DNA of 64,000 nucleotides from Centropus unirufus (lineage: Eukaryota; Chordata; Aves; Cuculiformes; Centropidae). The position numbers and the translations under genes were made by a program. Below are positions 55,551-64,000 of the stretch, piece after piece (position 1 is the stretch's first letter; each line of letters begins with the position of its first letter). The stretch is from positions 784,478 through 848,477 of the forward strand of contig VYZI01000128.1 of assembly GCA_013397695.1 (NCBI GenBank), read 5' to 3'. The notes under the pieces are model-generated. The model saw only the letters and a program-made list of their open reading frames with translations. It was not told where the DNA came from and ran no database searches.

Positions 55551-58500
55551 AGCAGGAGGTGGAAAATTTGCTGTCTATGGAAATGGAGACCAACAACATT
55601 ACCTCCCCTAGTGAATCCTCCTGAAGTGCTCTTAGTCTATTGCATTTAACATAGTAGAAAAATGCTGCCCAGAAGAAGCTAAAATGCTCAGTAATGGAAG
55701 GGAATTAACAATACATGTTACAACTTCTCCAGTCTGCACAGTAAGGATGCAGCAACCTCACTTCTTACTAAAACTTTTCTATTATTGTCCTGCAAAATTT
55801 ATATACACCCAACCCACAGCTCCTAACTAATATTCTCATTTAGGGTGCAACAGCTACTTCAGTTGTTCCTAAATTAATTGTTTGGGATCGTGGTCTATTT
55901 TGCCTTTAATCTTCAACCCTTTTTCCCATTTGATTCCATCACAGCTTCAGGTTTCAAATTTCTATAGTCTAAGGGCAGGAACACTTCAGTGGTTCTGATA
56001 CAAACACCTTTGCAGTTATTAGAATAAACTGATATAAAGGTATTGTCTCTATAGCTCTCTCTGAATTATAAATAGGCATTGTAAATAGCCAAAAGTTTAT
56101 TGCAAGATGAAGGAAACAAATATTTTACGTAACAGAAACAGAGAGTTCAACGATCACTAGAAATAATGGGCCCTGACTCTCAATGAATTTTTCCTGGAAA
56201 GTAGTTTTTTACTGAGTTATTTAAAGCTTTTGAATAAGCGCATGTCTTGTTGAAGAGCACAAAATCTGTGAAAGACAGAAACACTGTCTATGGTTTAGAT
56301 TCTTCTTCCTTCTTGATTTTTATTCAATAAAGAGCAAATTCTGACAGAACCCTGGTCACCAGAAGTTGAAAAACCTGCCTACCAATTGTTTTTCAAACTG
56401 GCATGTTTCTATGAAGTTTTGAATTTGCTGGGCTCTTTTTTATTTTAAAAAGTGCAAAGTAAAATTATTCACTAGAAACCACTATCCAGTATTTTAACCA
56501 AAGCTTAAAAAAAAAAGTAACTTTTTTCTGAATTATCAAAACAGGTACTAAGATAAAATTTTGTAATGCTTCCTGAAGGAATAAAAATTATATCAGAAAT
56601 CAAGTGGAAGAAAGCAAAATAATTAGATATTTACATCCTTAGCCACAAATACCCCTTCTAAATTTCCGCAAATACTATAGATTACAAACACATCAACTGA
56701 CTGCTTATGAAAATGCCAGTTATAGACAATACCTGGTTTTCATTTTGGTCTTTTGAATCTCAGAAATGCAATTCAGGACTCCATGAGCTGATGAACACAT
56801 GTTCCTATTTCATCCCAAATCTGAGGAGATAAGTGACTTAACACACAATGGGTGCGCTAAACACTCATTTCAATCAAACAAATAAATAAACTAAAAATAA
56901 TGAAAAATTCTCTTGTATTGCCGCTGAGGTCGTTGCATAGAAGACACTGCAGCTTTGGTTTCATTGGGCTCTTAACACTCGCAATGCAGTATTCCTTCCT
57001 AACACCTGAAGAACCTGAGGAACGATGAACGGCTTTCCAAAACGTTGAGAGTCTTCTTGAAGACCGACTCCAGCTGCAAAACTCTGGTACCCTTAAAGCC
57101 GAACTATAAAGGGTTATTTTGCCAATGAGACCGGGAAGTTCCCCTTAGTCTGAGTCTCTCAAGTTGTGCAAGACAAGTTAAGTAGTTTGTTGAATACACA
57201 AATCGGAAGAGGTCAGAGAAAACACTTCCACTGGGCTGAATCTGGAAGAGCGAGGCCCCAGGAGCTGTTCTAGAAAAGAATGCACACATGGGGTAGCAGT
57301 CCTCCAGTGATGGTGAGAGTGTCTCTAATAACTGAAAATATTGTGCTGTAACAGGCTGTGTTTTGTTATTTTCTTAGTAGCTAAGGGCAACCGCATTTGC
57401 AACCATAGTTTTTGGATAATTCACACACAATAACTTCCTTTTCCATTTTAATTTCCTGAACACAGTAAAAAAAACCAAACCCAAACTAGCAGGACGAATT
57501 GTATACAATTTTTCAGTTTAACTTAGTTTAAGACAAGAATTCAACTCAGTTTTAGACACCTAAAAGATTACAGGCAGGACAAAGGTCTGATTAATAAATG
57601 AGCACAACAGTAACAAAAACTACAGAACTGAAGAACTGAGTAATTTCTAGTAATTAATACTACTTATGTGGGTTGGTAATAATAGAAGCACTCACAATGG
57701 TAATAAATAGCTCTCTTTTTTCGTATTTTGAAATAGATCTTTAACAGCAATAATAAATTTGATTTTTCCTTCAGTAGTGAATACAGTTATGCATGGCAGT
57801 GTCTGAATTTATGATGTAAACCTTCCAATTTAATGGCATTAGGAAGTGGAAGGACAAACGCCTGTTTGAATGACTTCCGAAATATAAATTCAGGGGTTTT
57901 AACAGCTGCAGTTGTTTAGCCATAAAGGTCAAATGATCATAGGAAAGGACTAGGCTGTTAAGAATTCTTGTTTAGAGAACCTATAAGGGATTTAAGAACT
58001 GCATTCAACAAAGCATTCCATAAAGTGCAGATGACCTCTAAAGTTGCCCTTTCTAGCTCTCCCATAGTTTTTCCAACAAGTTGCCATAGAGATAATTTAA
58101 ATTTAAAGTAACGTTTACTAAAATAGGTACAACAGTGGCTTATCAGCATTTATTCAAAGACTGGCCAACTTGAGGTTTTGAATTAAACTTTTTTAGCTGA
58201 TTTGCAAACAGTAGGCTTCTTGTGATTCTCAGCCTGAACACATATGTTTTTGTAAAGATCTTCTGTTTTGACATATCATGTAACTGAGATGACTTTCTAG
58301 AAGAAATTAAGTACTGCTGTTCCAGTCAATCCAGATGCTGTTTTTTCCTGTTCAGGATTTATCAGATGAATTAAAAATAATGTCCACAGAAACATTCTCC
58401 TAACCACGCCAAACTCAAAGTTCAAAACAATTTCTTACATGATTTAGTGCCAGGTATTTTAATTCTGCAGGCCACTAGCATCACATTTTCTATTGTTCTT

Positions 58501-59119
58501 TTCAGTCCGGTTTTATTCTTTCAGGACTACGTATTTTTATATCCTATTTACGAACACTGACTTTTTTTTACTCAAAAGAAGCCCGTAGATGTTTAGAAGA
58601 TAATTTCTGTGGTTTGACCAGAAGGAAACTTGCCATGAAATCAGGATCTCAAAATGATTCAACAAGGGACTCAACATTTTTTTAACTTCCTAGCACAAAG
58701 GGGTTGTGAAACTGTTTCCACTAAGAACTGCTCCCTGTGATACACGAGTGCTCTTTTACAGTGAAAAAAAGGTTATTAGCTCTAATAGAACTGCCCACTT
58801 TTCTCCGAGCAGGTTGGTTTCTTACACCACTGCCTTGTCAGAAGGATTGGGAAAGGGAAATGTCAGAAAATGCTAAACTTTTATTATCTTTGTCAAGGCA
58901 TTTTTGGTCTTAAAAAAAAAAAAAAAGTATTAGCAAGGTGTGTCTTGGATCCATCAGGGAGATTTTCACCAAGAAACAGTCACTGTTTATGGATCCAACA
59001 TCTTTTAAACTCTTACACATCAAATTTTACTAATTGCCTTGGGAACATATTCTAATCCTTGCCAGGCCCGGGGAAAACACAAAGCAAAAGCCGTATATTT
59101 CACCATATTTTTTTTTTCC
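55551..59119. other. Intergenic, immediately upstream of EDNRA promoter
   Basis: This 3.6 kb stretch between the CR1 copy and the CpG island is AT-rich and has no credible coding frame. Proximal regulatory elements of EDNRA would be expected here, but I cannot single out any site with confidence. Confidence 0.65.
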
Positions 59120-59249
59120 TTTTCCCTGCTCATGGCTCCTCCGTCCCATCCGATCCCAACCTCCTGAGATCCCTGCGTGCTATTCACAGGCTGCGCTCCC
59201 AAGGCTGCTCCTTCGGGATTTCCGCGAAGAAGCTCAGCTCAGTTTCAGC

Positions 59250-59553
59250 GAGGGAAGAGTTAAAGAGCTCCGCGTTCCCCTGTGCCCGGGAGGCAGCCTT
59301 TGTGTTTCCCCCTGGCTCGGGCTCCGTTTGGGCTGGAATTTTGTTTTAATTGGGGGAGCGGGCAGAAAAGAGGGGACGCTCCGTCTCTTTTCGGTCCGCG
59401 CCTTTCGTGACTCAGGGAGGTGGGGATTCTCAATCCCACCCAGGCGGATGCAGGCAGGAGCGTATGGGGAAGGATATTCCAGGGAAGAAAAAAAAAAAAA
59501 AAAAAAAAGGCACTCAGAGGAAACCGGGAGCCGCAGCATGAGGACGGCCGGGG
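59250..59553 (+). other. EDNRA: EDNRA probable non-coding exon 1 (5' limit not determined)
   Basis: A near-consensus splice donor, GGG|GTGAGTG with GT at 59554-59555, closes a CpG-rich segment about 2.8 kb upstream of the EDNRA start-codon exon. This is the expected place for the untranslated first exon. The left boundary given is only a placeholder, since the transcription start cannot be read from sequence. The segment contains a 21-base A tract (59488-59508) and several upstream ATGs (59448, 59464, 59538). Two of these (59448 and 59538) lie in one open frame that continues across the splice junction and ends in exon 2. Confidence 0.65.
59488..59508 (+). repeat. A21 homopolymer in predicted EDNRA exon 1
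   Basis: Twenty-one consecutive A lie about 45 bases before the exon 1 donor. If transcribed, the tract sits in the 5' UTR and inside an upstream open frame, where it would encode six lysines flanked by Glu and Arg. Homopolymers of this length are error-prone in sequencing and variable in populations, so the true length is uncertain. Confidence 0.85.
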
Positions 59554-59730
59554 GTGAGTGAGCGGCGGGGCCGGGCTGCGGCTTCTGCCCTGCCCGGGGA
59601 CCGCGGATAAATCAGGATAACGCCCCGGGATCATCCTTGGGTGAGGATGGGGAACCTCTGAGCCCTGCTTGGGTGTGAGAGGGGTGGGAAGCGAGGGGCA
59701 GGCACAGAGACAGCCTTCATGGAATCAAAC

Positions 59731-59855
59731 TGGGGGAGCATTTATTAAATGAAAAGTTGGGGGAGCCGGTATTAAATAAAAAGTTGGGGGAGCCGGTATT
59801 AAATAAAACTGGGGGAGCCGGTATTAAATAAAGCCGGGGGAGCCGCTATCAAAGG
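59731..59855 (+). repeat. Minisatellite, about five copies of a 25-27 bp unit
   Basis: Five imperfect direct copies begin at 59731, 59758, 59785, 59810 and about 59835. Each has the core TGGGGGAGCC followed by an AT-rich part of the form GGTATTAAATAAA. The first two spacings are 27 bases and the last two 25. The first and last copies are the most diverged and the three central copies nearly identical, as expected for an array that expands from its middle. It lies about 180 bases inside EDNRA intron 1. Confidence 0.93.
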
Positions 59856-60646
59856 GAGTTCAGCAGCACGGAGATGCTGACAGGCGCTCAGCAGGGGCAG
59901 TGGGACCGGTCTGGAATTCTGCTAGGATTCCAAGGGGAGGCTGCTCCCTTTTGTGCTGGAGGAAGGCAGTTCCAGCGCCCAGTGCCTGCGCTGGACTGGG
60001 AGACAACTGGAGAAATGCCGCTGAGGAGTTTTTAAACCCCGCTTGAGTTTATTACTTCAGCTGTCTTTGCAGCAGATCCACCCCTCTTAGCCTTCCAGCC
60101 CCTCTTTAATAATTTGGGGCAAATTCGTTGCGTTTCGTCTCTTTGCCGTGAAGCTCGGCACGGGAATTTTTCTTGCTGCCCCCCAAGGCGAGCCAGGAAT
60201 TTTGCTCTTTGCTTTTGCGGGGCTGGAGGAGCACGGGCACAGCCCTGGCATGTGGGCTCCAGAGATCCCCACCAGCCTCATCCCCCCCTCATCCCTCGCA
60301 TCCCGTGGGAAGGGGAACACGAAGCTACGTTTCCCCCCCCCAAAAAAGTTGAGATGTCAGGGAGATGCCTGCATGGTGCAGTTTGCAGGCGTTAAACTCC
60401 GTAGCAGTCCTGAAAATAGGCACAAAGGAATGAAAGGCTGCCAGGAATTGGTAAGGAAATATCCTCAGGAATGATGATTTTAAAAGTTTGCTGGGTTTGC
60501 TTCCCGTGAAAAAGTTTCTCCCCGGAGAGGGAAGAAGTGGGGGGAATGGGTAATTTTATTCCTAGGTTGTTGGCTTGCTGCATAACTGTCATGCTATTAC
60601 CACGTTCTTGTCATATATATATATATAAAAATACATATATATTATA

Positions 60647-60764
60647 NNNNNNNNNNNNNNNNNNNNNNNNNNNNNNNNNNNNNNNNNNNNNNNNNNNNNN
60701 NNNNNNNNNNNNNNNNNNNNNNNNNNNNNNNNNNNNNNNNNNNNNNNNNNNNNNNNNNNNNNNN
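60647..60764. other. Assembly gap (118 N) beside an AT microsatellite
   Basis: A run of 118 undetermined bases sits in EDNRA intron 1. The left flank (about 60613-60646) is made of TA/TATA and ACATATAT steps, so the gap most likely falls within or next to a simple-sequence repeat that stopped assembly. Any apparent open frame through the gap is meaningless. Confidence 0.98.
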
Positions 60765-62381
60765 AAAGGAGGGCACTAATATAGCCACTAAAGCATAGGG
60801 CAGTGGCTTCTGTGTCATGTTTACTTGGGCAAGTATGAAGTTGGGAATGTCATTTTAAACATCGGCGATTCAGTTTTTCCATTTATAAGGTGGGGAACCA
60901 TAGTAATAGTGATAATAAAACTATTAATACTTGCCTGAAAATTTACAGTCAAATATGCCCGTGGCTTCTGATATGATTTAGAAACCTAAACTGTAAGCGC
61001 ATCATGCAAGCAGATGCTCACTGCCCTGAGATAACATCAGAACCGGCATTTAAAGAAGAATTTGCTGTTTAGTATATTGAACTTTAAAAATTGAGTGCAC
61101 AGGAACTCACAGCTGGTCAGATCCCCACCTCAAATACACCAATATAAAAGACTAAATGTGGATCCCAGGTTTGTGAGGGTTAGTACTCTGCATGCCAGAC
61201 GGGAATATTCAGGTTAACATTGCATTTGCTGCTTTATATAGGTACACACTCACTTCTACAGACCATACACAACAGAAGAGGATAATAGCCGTAATTAATT
61301 ATGCTCTGGCTGCCTCCACAAGTCCTATCAGTAAATTGTCTCTCGCATTCTTTGACTAGTAAATTTCTCTCTACAAACTCTAGCTTAAAAGCCCCATAGG
61401 GAACAAAATTAGATTCATTTATTTAAAAGGATCCTCCCGAATCCTCCGTGTGCATCCCTAGAAATCAGAAAGTTATAAATACTTAACTATTCTTTTGGCA
61501 ACGCTGCAGCGTTTTGTCTTGCTTTGCAGATATGAGCCATGTAAAAAAAATCTTTGTCCTAAATTAGACAGTGGCTTCAAGGAAATGGACTTGAGTGGCC
61601 TCTTTGGTTGCCCTGGAGGTGCAATGTCTCTGCTGCCCGGGGCAAGGAGCCAACTCCAGTGGTTACACATGTCAGTCATACCAAGTCAAGAACCAAATGA
61701 CATATATTTGAAGGGTTTTTCCTGGCCAGAGGTCTACCCTGAGACTATAGAAGCGTTCCTCTTGATATTTAGGGATTTTGGATGTGGCCCAAAATTTTAT
61801 TTGAAATACATGTATTTTCAGCCTTCATTTGAAATCCAGATAATTATAACGTCAGAAAAATATAATATAAAGCCTCATACCAAAAATACTAAGAAAACTA
61901 ACAAATTCACTACCTGTAATTATTAATGAAGTGTTGCTACCTTACTTTTTCAAAGAAAACATATTAACTTTTTTGTTTTAGCTAAATATCATTCAGAAGT
62001 TTCCGGGGCTGCTCTTTGTTGGTAAACTTTTCTCACAACATTGTATTTCAAAACAGAACTCAATTTACCACATTTTTTTTCTATTCATATATGAATTCAT
62101 ATACAATTTTAGTCTCAAAATAAAAGGATTTTGCAGGATCTCATTTGTATAAGCTGTCAATTACTGGTGGAATTTTTGGTTTTTCCTTTTTTTCAGCCCG
62201 TTAATGTGGATAATCTTGATTTCAGAGCAGCTCAGTGATTATAAACGGGCATTTATACATATTTGCTATATAGACTGTACATTCCAATACCCTTCCTAAG
62301 TGGGAAAGAGCACGTGTTAGTCTACCTGTTGTGTTGATTCTGTTTCTTTTTTTTGTTTTCACTTATTGTTTCCCCCTGCAG

Positions 62382-62459
62382 GTGAAAAAGCGACAAATAT
62401 CTCACTGAAATACTGAAAATTCCCCTATCTCACAGAACTTGCTCTTTTGGGACTTCAGG
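62382..62459 (+). other. EDNRA: EDNRA exon 2, 5' UTR portion with splice acceptor
   Basis: A long pyrimidine tract (about 62336-62379) ends in CCCCCTGCAG, with the AG at 62380-62381, so exon 2 should begin at 62382. The 78 bases before the initiator ATG are untranslated for the receptor. They contain the 3' end of an upstream ORF that enters from exon 1 and stops at TGA 62414-62416. The layout of a non-coding exon 1 and a start codon in exon 2 matches the known vertebrate EDNRA gene structure. Exact splicing is inferred, not observed. Confidence 0.85.
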
Positions 62460-62861
62460 ATGGAATCCTTGTGTTTAAGAGCTTCCTTGCTGCTGCTGGT
62501 TCCAGGCTTTGTCCTCAGCGACAGCTCCGACAAATACGCTGCCAATCGGAGTGACTTGGGACACTACCTTTCCACTTCCTCAGGGATGGAATCCAGCATA
62601 TTTCTCACCACCAGACCGCCCCTGGTGTCCAACCAAACTGTCAAATGCTCCCAGCAGACTAAGATTGCCGAAACTTTTAAATACATCAACACGGTGGTAT
62701 CTTGTGCTATTTTCATCGTTGGAATGGTTGGGAACGCCACCCTGTTGAGGATCATTTACCAGAACAAGTGTATGAGGAATGGCCCGAACGCACTGATAGC
62801 CAGCCTGGCGCTAGGAGACCTTATCTATATTGTCATTGATATCCCTATCATTGTGTACAAG
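62460..62861 (+). CDS. EDNRA: Endothelin receptor type A, first coding exon (partial; residues 1-134)
   Basis: This encodes the N-terminal third of the endothelin-A receptor, a class A G-protein-coupled receptor of the plasma membrane. In vertebrates it binds endothelin-1, signals mainly through Gq, and acts in vascular tone and cranial neural crest patterning. Seen in the 134 codons: a hydrophobic signal peptide at about residues 1-20, N-glycosylation sequons NRS (29-31) and NQT (58-60), and Cys63, the expected N-terminal disulfide cysteine. TM1 spans about 74-100 with the GNATLL motif (Asn92 = N1.50), followed by a short basic loop NKCMRNGPN (102-110). TM2 starts at about 110 with LALGD (Asp120 = D2.50). 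The TM1-loop-TM2 block is essentially identical to mammalian EDNRA as I remember it, while the extracellular N-terminus is divergent, as usual. The start at 62460 has a strong Kozak context (A at -3, G at +4) and gives a proper signal peptide. An in-frame ATG seven codons upstream would spoil it. The exon ends in phase 0 at AAG|GTAGGA. Later exons are outside the window. EDNRB is excluded by the loop and N-terminal sequence. Confidence 0.96.
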
Positions 62862-63973
62862 GTAGGACGCAACACCAACGCCTTCTCGTTGCACTTCTCC
62901 TCCAAGCACGCTGCCTGTTCTCTGTGGTTACTTCTTTGTCTAAGTTGTGCTTTTTGAACAGTCTGCTTAAAAAATACAGCTCCTTTTTGTTCTACGACAA
63001 ACACCTGGCTCCCAGGTCTCACCGCTAAAAGGCGTGTTTTCTTTTAAAGATGATGTAGTTCTTAACCAAAGCGTGGCCTTGGGCATTTCACAGGAGCACT
63101 TCACTTGTTAGAGTCACTAGAGCAGGCAAAAAAAATTACGAGGGAACAATTTTTATAAACTATTCTCCTCCCTGATGGACACACAGCATTGGGCTAATTC
63201 CTGCTTCTGGAATTTCTGCTCCTTCCTTTATGCTTTTACAGAAAATACCCTCTGTGATGTGTAGGCTTCATGTTATGACTTCGCAGAGAGAGACGCTGTC
63301 AGTTAAATTGAGTCTCAAGGTTTTAAATTAATATTCATTAGTAGCAGCCTCTCAGAGTTATTCCATACTTAGTAAGATCAATATCCCAGAATTTTTTTTT
63401 AAATATTAAATTTCATAGGGATTTGTCAAAGTATAAAAAGGACCCTCAGCAATTCTTTAATAAAGTGATCCTGTCCCATTTTCTATTTTCATTAAACAAA
63501 GCCATAAAGCAGTGCTTCTTCTGATGCAATATAGGTTTACTAATGGAACTTACATGATTCCAGTACAGGCTGGAATGAACAGAACGGAGTCCCTTTTTAA
63601 TAGATCTCACTGATATTCACTTATTTTAGAAAACTATCAGAAATGTTTGTCAGCTTCTATCTGCAACTTTGTGGATTGTATACAGGTGCTTAGCTGATAG
63701 GATATTTTAGTTTTTCTTTCTTTTCTCAGTAAAAAGTTATGCTGTTTCTGTTAGTAAATAAAGCACTAAGTAACATAATGAGAAAATCCCATTCCTGGCA
63801 ATTTTGCCCCTTAAAGATTCTGCAGACTTAACTTGTGTTTATATGTGTTTTAAACAAAGCATTTCAGTGCATAAATTTATAATAATGAGTGACCTGTGGT
63901 TTCAAATGGGATTTTAAAATTTAAAAGGTTGTTAGTTGAAAAGACATGTTTTGTGTCTATGTAACTATTGATA
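62862..63973 (+). other. EDNRA: EDNRA intron 2, 5' portion (runs out of window)
   Basis: Sequence after the GTAGGA donor at 62862 loses receptor similarity at once. Reading through it would add 31 residues before an in-frame TGA (62955-62957). The remainder is AT-rich with no recognised exon; the next coding exon, TM2 end to TM3, is not present before the window ends. The CR1 fragment that starts near 63974 also lies in this intron. Confidence 0.85.
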
Positions 63974-64000
63974 TCATGGAATCATAGAATCACCAGGTTG
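63974..64000 (-). mobile_element. CR1-type LINE, 3' terminus (cut by window end)
   Basis: The last 27 bases contain CATGGAATCATAGAATC followed by ACCAGGTTG. Read on the minus strand this is the characteristic CR1 3' end: a short unique terminus followed by tandem 8-bp repeats of the ATTCTATG type. The body of the element would lie beyond the window, so its length and subfamily cannot be judged. It is inserted in EDNRA intron 2, antisense to the gene. Confidence 0.85.

Larger units (their letters stand above)
59120..59640 (+). promoter_or_regulatory. EDNRA: CpG-island promoter region of EDNRA
   Basis: CpG dinucleotides, scarce across the preceding 59 kb, become frequent here (for example in 59210-59280, 59355-59410 and 59523-59625), and G+C rises sharply. 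A weaker CpG-rich shoulder runs to about 60320. No well-placed TATA box is visible, which suits a CpG-island promoter with dispersed start sites. An exact AP-1 consensus TGACTCA sits at 59408-59414, and GC-box-like runs occur at about 59560-59580. Function is inferred from composition and from position immediately 5' of the EDNRA donor. Confidence 0.7.
59554..62381 (+). other. EDNRA: EDNRA intron 1
   Basis: The 2,828 bases between the inferred exon 1 donor (GTGAGT) and the exon 2 acceptor (CTGCAG) include a 118-base gap of unknown sequence. The first 800 bases are GC-rich and contain a minisatellite at 59731-59855. The rest is AT-rich. An open frame at 61495-61926 in the intron has no recognisable protein character and is treated as chance. 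No repeat family or RNA gene was recognised between 60765 and 62330. Confidence 0.75.

Noticed and set aside
1..59000. Exons of the neighbouring gene TTC29, expected upstream of EDNRA
   Set aside because: No tetratricopeptide-like coding exon was recognised; the interval to that gene probably extends beyond the window.
59034..59561. 175-codon + frame over the EDNRA CpG island as a separate protein gene
   Set aside because: It is low-complexity, GC-driven, crosses a strong splice donor and has no domain. Only its 3' part matters, as an upstream ORF of EDNRA.
60537..60779. 80-codon + frame running through unknown bases
   Set aside because: Half of the frame is the N gap, so it has no evidential value.
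61495..61926. 143-codon + frame in EDNRA intron 1
   Set aside because: No recognisable domain, AT-rich Lys/Asn/Thr tail, no splice context supporting an alternative first exon; treated as chance.
1..64000. Endogenous retrovirus, tRNA, CRISPR or bacterial-type operon
   Set aside because: No protease/polymerase-type motifs, paired long terminal repeats, tRNA-like A/B boxes in cloverleaf context, spaced direct repeats, or compact coding arrangement were seen. A covariance-model search (tRNAscan, Infernal) was not possible here.

Overview
The window reads as a stretch of bird (or at least sauropsid) nuclear chromosome. It is AT-rich, almost free of coding sequence, and carries several 5'-truncated CR1-type LINE fragments. 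Its one confidently recognised gene has an exon/intron structure. Nothing bacterial, plasmid-like or viral is visible. Species cannot be assigned from the sequence alone.

Right end (about 59.1-64.0 kb): the 5' end of the endothelin receptor type A gene (EDNRA) on the + strand. A CpG-rich segment holds the probable promoter and a non-coding first exon ending at a strong donor (GGG|GTGAGT, GT at 59554). Intron 1 (59554-62381) contains a five-copy 25-27 bp minisatellite and a 118-base assembly gap next to an AT microsatellite. Exon 2 (62382-62861) carries the initiator ATG (62460) and the first 134 codons: signal peptide, extracellular N-terminus, TM1 and TM2. It ends in phase 0 at AAG|GTAGGA. 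The remaining receptor exons lie beyond the window. The last 27 bases are the start of another CR1 copy.

Left 59 kb: an apparent gene desert upstream of EDNRA. No conserved multi-exon gene, RNA gene or intact transposon was recognised. It holds CR1 pieces near 13.15, 23.2, 46.1, 47.0 and 54.8 kb, with a doubtful one near 7.3 kb. It also holds a strongly diverged array of about 160-bp tandem units (7.35-8.29 kb) and a single-N contig join flanked by an exact 25-bp duplication (13.0 kb). Two short minus-strand ORFs look more protein-like than their surroundings: a possible decayed C2HC zinc finger near 2 kb, and an unidentified terminal-exon-like ORF near 30.9 kb. A few motif clusters could be distal regulatory elements, but this is inference only.

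The most unusual signals are the ~160-bp degenerate array, the assembly-join duplication, and an upstream ORF in the predicted EDNRA 5' UTR that reads through an A21 tract and across the exon 1/2 junction. I found no convincing evidence of a previously undescribed multi-gene system.
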